Translations under genes and position numbers: made by a program | Source: DASQDN01 sp035630195 | Lineage (GTDB): Bacteria; Acidobacteriota; Terriglobia; Bryobacterales; Bryobacteraceae | NCBI GenBank assembly: GCA_035630195.1 | Contig: DASQLD010000144.1 | Span: 1 to 8,484 of the forward strand | Length of the DNA stretch: 8,484 bases | Direction: 5' to 3' | In this document: positions 5,886-8,484 of the stretch, in pieces | Layout: each line of letters starts with the position of its first letter | Position numbering within the stretch: position 1 is the stretch's first letter | Notes under the pieces: model-generated | Databases searched by the model: none | What the model was told of the DNA's origin: nothing | What the model saw: the letters and a program-made list of their open reading frames with translations, nothing else

Positions 5886-8017
5886 ACCTTTGCCGGCTCG
5901 GGCGCGCCGTAAACCCCACGACCGTACTCGCCGGAGGAATAATGATAGTAATAACCAACCCCAGCATGCAGCGGAAGTTGGTTCAGGACAAAACCGACGG
6001 GAAGGGAACCTGCTTCCTCAAGTTTATGACAAGCCCGAAGCACCGCCTTATCCGGCGTCTTCCCTGCATGAATCACGACGCAGACTGACTGCGTATGCTT
6101 AACTAACAGGAGCGTGTCGCTCACGGCGTTGACCGGCGCGCTGTCGATCACGACCCGGTCGAATTCTTTTGCGACTGATTTGATCAATTCCCCGAATCCG
6201 CCCCCAGCTAACAGCTCCGCCGGATTGGGCGCGCGATTTCCGGCCGTCAAAATCCACAGGTTGTCTACGGATGCCGATCGCACCGCGTCATCAAAACTCA
6301 CTTGTCCCGAGATCACGTCGGCGAGACCGGCATGGTCGGAGTCCGCGAAAAATGCCTTATGAACAGACGGGAGCCTGAGGTCGGCATCAATCAAAAGCGT
6401 TTGCAGCCCCTGTTGCGCCAGGGAAGCAGCGTAATTGACCGAGCAAAAGGTTTTGCCTTCGCCCGGAACAGCGCTGGTGAACAGAAACGTGCGGCGCTCC
6501 GATTCATTCCCCAGCAATGAGAGAGAGGTTCGCAGGGAGCGAAAAGCTTCCGCGACGGCGGATTGCGGCTGGTCGAGCAGGAGCAAGGCCTTCTCCAGGG
6601 ATGCTCGCTTATCCGCCTTCGGCACGGCGCCGAGGGCCGGTAAGTTCAGGCGCTCCTCGGCCGCGTCTACAGTTCCGAGCGATCGATCGAGCGCATTCAA
6701 AGCAAAGATAGCTGCAGTTGCGAGAAACAATCCGCCAAGCAATGCGAGGCTTAAAGCAAATATCGGCCGGGGCTTGATCGCCCGGTCGGGTAACCGTGCC
6801 GCTTCCACGATTCGAATCGTTTCCTGACTCAGACTTTTCGTCACGTCGGTTTCCTTCAAACGCGTCAGCACCGATTCATAGAGTGCGCGATCAGATTCCA
6901 CTTCCCGGGCGAGGACATTGTAGGGAATGGCCAGCTTGTTAAGCTCCAGGGCCTTCTGCTCCTGCTCCTTCAACGCCTGCTCGAATTTTGCTTCGGTCTC
7001 CTTCGCGGCCTCGTAAATCGTCGCTAATGATTCCGCGCCGCGGACCGCGATCCGGTTCAGGCCCGCCTCCAGTTCTTTCTTCTGGCTTTGAGCCTGGATG
7101 TATTTGGGATGAAGGGGCCCGTAACGCTGCGAGAGATTAGCAATGAGCGCTTCCTGGGCCGCGAGCTTGTCTCTCTGCTCGATCACGTCTTTCGATTCCG
7201 CGATAGAAGGAATTGCCAATAAGTCTGCCGGACGATCCGTTCCGATTTTTTGCACCTGGGCATAATCGGATTCCACTTTTAACCTCGCGCTTTTCGCTTC
7301 CGTAACCTTGGCATTCAGTTCTTTCAGCTTTGCTACGGTAATATTTTGCGTGTCCTGCAGTGAAACCGCCTGGTTTTGCTCCTTGTAGGCCTGGAGTGCC
7401 TGCTCCGATTGTTGCACCTTTTGCTTGAGCCGTTGGGATTCCTCAACCAGGAAGCGGTTGGCCTCCTGAGAAACCCCGAGCTGTTCCTTGAAACTTCGTC
7501 GAATGTACTGCTGGACGATGCCCACTGAAATCTCTTGGGCGACCTTCGGGTTCGCGTTCTCGACGGTAATGGTAAGCAATCGGGTCCCTCGAACCAGCTT
7601 CACCGACACCGCCTGCTCGAGCGCTCGGATCATTTGATTCTCCGAGTAAGCATCGCCTGTTTGATTGGGTAACCCGAGTTGCTGCGGGCTGAGCTTCAAG
7701 GCGCTGATTACCTCCTGGAGCAAAGCACCGCTGGTAAGATTTTGTTCCAGCGTTTTCATTACCTCCAGGGAGGCGCTGTCTTCCGTCGTTACCTGCTCGA
7801 TTTTCAACACCTTCGCCGGCGCCTGCTCCACCTGCACCGTCGTCTTGGCGGCATAGACGCGGGGCGATGCTGCGATGTAACCACCCGCCAGCAGGAGCGC
7901 GGCTACGACACACACGACCAGAAGCCACAACTTGCTCCGCAAAATGTTCCAGGCATGCGAAAAGTCCATGAGCGATAGCTGAGAAGCCGCGTCGGCATGT
8001 TCGTTCCGCTTGTTCAT
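5882..8017 (-). CDS. wzc: Wzc-type polysaccharide co-polymerase with fused tyrosine autokinase (BY-kinase)
   Basis: Inner-membrane protein that sets chain length and, through cycles of tyrosine phosphorylation, controls export of capsule or exopolysaccharide. All parts of a 711-residue fused PCP-2a protein are present. There is a Wzz-like N-terminus with a membrane helix about 30-50, then a long Gln/Glu/Lys-rich coiled-coil periplasmic region about 180-360. A GNVR-type segment with YNVLAREVESDRALYESVL lies at 366-384, and KPRP (415-418) leads into a second helix about 419-443. The cytoplasmic kinase has EX2RX2R (E490, R493, R496), Walker A SAVPGEGKT (515-523, K522), Walker A' LLIDADLR (541-548) and Walker B VVIDSAP (622-628). 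The tail has six tyrosines (689, 690, 691, 693, 698, 703), the expected autophosphorylation cluster. It follows the OPX gene after 15 bases with no clear ribosome site, suggesting coupled expression. A matching phosphatase is not in the window. Confidence 0.95.
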   Translation of the reverse strand: MNKRNEHADAASQLSLMDFSHAWNILRSKLWLLVVCVVAALLLAGGYIAASPRVYAAKTTVQVEQAPAKVLKIEQVTTEDSASLEVMKTLEQNLTSGALLQEVISALKLSPQQLGLPNQTGDAYSENQMIRALEQAVSVKLVRGTRLLTITVENANPKVAQEISVGIVQQYIRRSFKEQLGVSQEANRFLVEESQRLKQKVQQSEQALQAYKEQNQAVSLQDTQNITVAKLKELNAKVTEAKSARLKVESDYAQVQKIGTDRPADLLAIPSIAESKDVIEQRDKLAAQEALIANLSQRYGPLHPKYIQAQSQKKELEAGLNRIAVRGAESLATIYEAAKETEAKFEQALKEQEQKALELNKLAIPYNVLAREVESDRALYESVLTRLKETDVTKSLSQETIRIVEAARLPDRAIKPRPIFALSLALLGGLFLATAAIFALNALDRSLGTVDAAEERLNLPALGAVPKADKRASLEKALLLLDQPQSAVAEAFRSLRTSLSLLGNESERRTFLFTSAVPGEGKTFCSVNYAASLAQQGLQTLLIDADLRLPSVHKAFFADSDHAGLADVISGQVSFDDAVRSASVDNLWILTAGNRAPNPAELLAGGGFGELIKSVAKEFDRVVIDSAPVNAVSDTLLLVKHTQSVCVVIHAGKTPDKAVLRACHKLEEAGSLPVGFVLNQLPLHAGVGYYYHYSSGEYGRGVYGAPEPAKV

Positions 8018-8032
8018 GAAATCGGAGCTGTC

Positions 8033-8484
8033 TTAAAAAATACTTTCACCAACTGTGATCACATCTCCTGGCATCACCTCGAACGCCGAAGAATCCACCC
8101 GGCTCGCCATCCTTTTGGCGTTCACTCGATAGACGCTTTCCTTACCGTTTGAGATCCGTTTGACCACGATTTTCCCAGGATCCGCGATGCGCGTGTAGCC
8201 GCCTGCCATTCCAATTGCTTCCAGGAGGGTGAGCCGCTCTCGATCGGGGAAATCGTACGAGCCTGGTTTTTGGACCTGTCCAAGGACGGTGAGCCGATAC
8301 TTCGTGTACTCTAACACGCTCACTGTCACCTGCGGATTGATCAAATACCCTTTGGCTAACATGTCCCGAATCCCCTTGGCGGCCTCCTGGGGCGTTTTGC
8401 CCCCCACCCTGATAACGCCGACGAGCGGGAAAGTGATCGTTCCGTCTTTCGAAATTCGAACCCGGGTTTCCAAATCGTCCTCCT
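8033..8484 (-). CDS. Polysaccharide export (OPX) protein, Wza/GumB family, N-terminus beyond window
   Basis: Periplasmic/outer-membrane component of the export channel, partner of the Wzc protein encoded just downstream. The frame is open to the window edge. The TTG at 8473 is not a credible start because coding-like residues (E-D-D) continue upstream and match the poly-export domain. The visible 149 residues show the end of that domain (RVRISKDGTITFPLVGVIRV, then NPQVTVSVLEY) and one SLBB domain beginning VLGQVQKPGSYDF and containing LTLLEAIGMAGGYT. The protein ends PGDVITVGESIF directly after the SLBB fold. It therefore appears to lack the extra SLBB repeats and C-terminal amphipathic helix that form the outer-membrane pore of E. 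coli Wza, so it is a short OPX form. Signal peptide and lipobox, if any, are outside the window. Confidence 0.9.
   Translation of the reverse strand, partial: EDDLETRVRISKDGTITFPLVGVIRVGGKTPQEAAKGIRDMLAKGYLINPQVTVSVLEYTKYRLTVLGQVQKPGSYDFPDRERLTLLEAIGMAGGYTRIADPGKIVVKRISNGKESVYRVNAKRMASRVDSSAFEVMPGDVITVGESIF

Noticed and set aside
5886..5930. Possible terminator near the convergent junction (GCCGGC and GGCGCGCC palindromes)
   Set aside because: The palindromes are short, not followed by a T-run on either strand, and lie inside the wzc coding sequence.
6940..7820. Recurrent CTGCTC/GAGCAG hexamers suggesting a DNA repeat
   Set aside because: They encode the Glu-Gln pairs of the coiled-coil region of Wzc and are irregularly spaced, so protein composition explains them.
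7443..7928. 161-codon open frame on the - strand in another frame within wzc
   Set aside because: It overlaps the well-supported Wzz-like part of wzc. Its Arg/Gly-rich composition is typical of a frame-shifted shadow.
8471..8473. TTG as start of the OPX gene
   Set aside because: In-frame codons upstream (E-D-D) continue the poly-export domain pattern to the window edge, so the gene is truncated rather than starting here.

Overview
The window is almost wholly coding and reads as part of an exopolysaccharide or surface-glycan locus of a Gram-negative bacterium. The outer-membrane export (OPX) protein and the Wzc-type co-polymerase/tyrosine kinase point to a diderm envelope. DNA is moderately GC-rich by eye, and most starts lack a good Shine-Dalgarno (SD) sequence. 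An environmental lineage such as Verrucomicrobiota or Acidobacteriota is plausible, but this is a low-confidence impression from protein style, not a search result.

Layout: on the + strand (1-5885) six tightly packed genes run in one direction. They are the C-terminal part of an AsnB-type amidotransferase (cut by the window start), a GT4 glycosyltransferase, a PglC-like phosphoglycosyl transferase, a PglD-like acetyltransferase, a PglE-like PLP aminotransferase, and a multi-spanning Wzy/WaaL/PglL-family membrane protein. Gaps are 19 bases or less and two junctions are 4-base ATGA overlaps, so this is very probably one operon. On the - strand (8484-5882) a short OPX protein (N-terminus beyond the window) is followed after 15 bases by a full-length Wzc-type protein. 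The two operons converge and overlap by the palindrome CTAG, which supplies a TAG stop to both.

Proposed pathway (family knowledge plus inference): UDP-GlcNAc is oxidised by a 4,6-dehydratase not present here. PglE aminates C4 and PglD acetylates that amine, giving a UDP-N,N'-diacetylbacillosamine-like sugar. PglC loads the sugar phosphate on undecaprenyl phosphate and the GT4 enzyme adds another sugar. The Wzy-family protein polymerises or transfers the repeat unit, and Wzc plus OPX control chain length and export. AsnB may amidate a sugar acid or other residue. No flippase, dehydratase or outer-membrane porin is seen here.

There is no gene-free stretch of 300 bases. I saw no RNA genes, mobile elements, CRISPR arrays or convincing terminators or promoters. 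The individual families are known. The points worth checking are the Campylobacter-like GT4-pglC-pglD-pglE order joined to Wzy/Wzc/OPX machinery, the overlapping convergent stops, and the in-frame, one-stop junction between OPX and Wzc.
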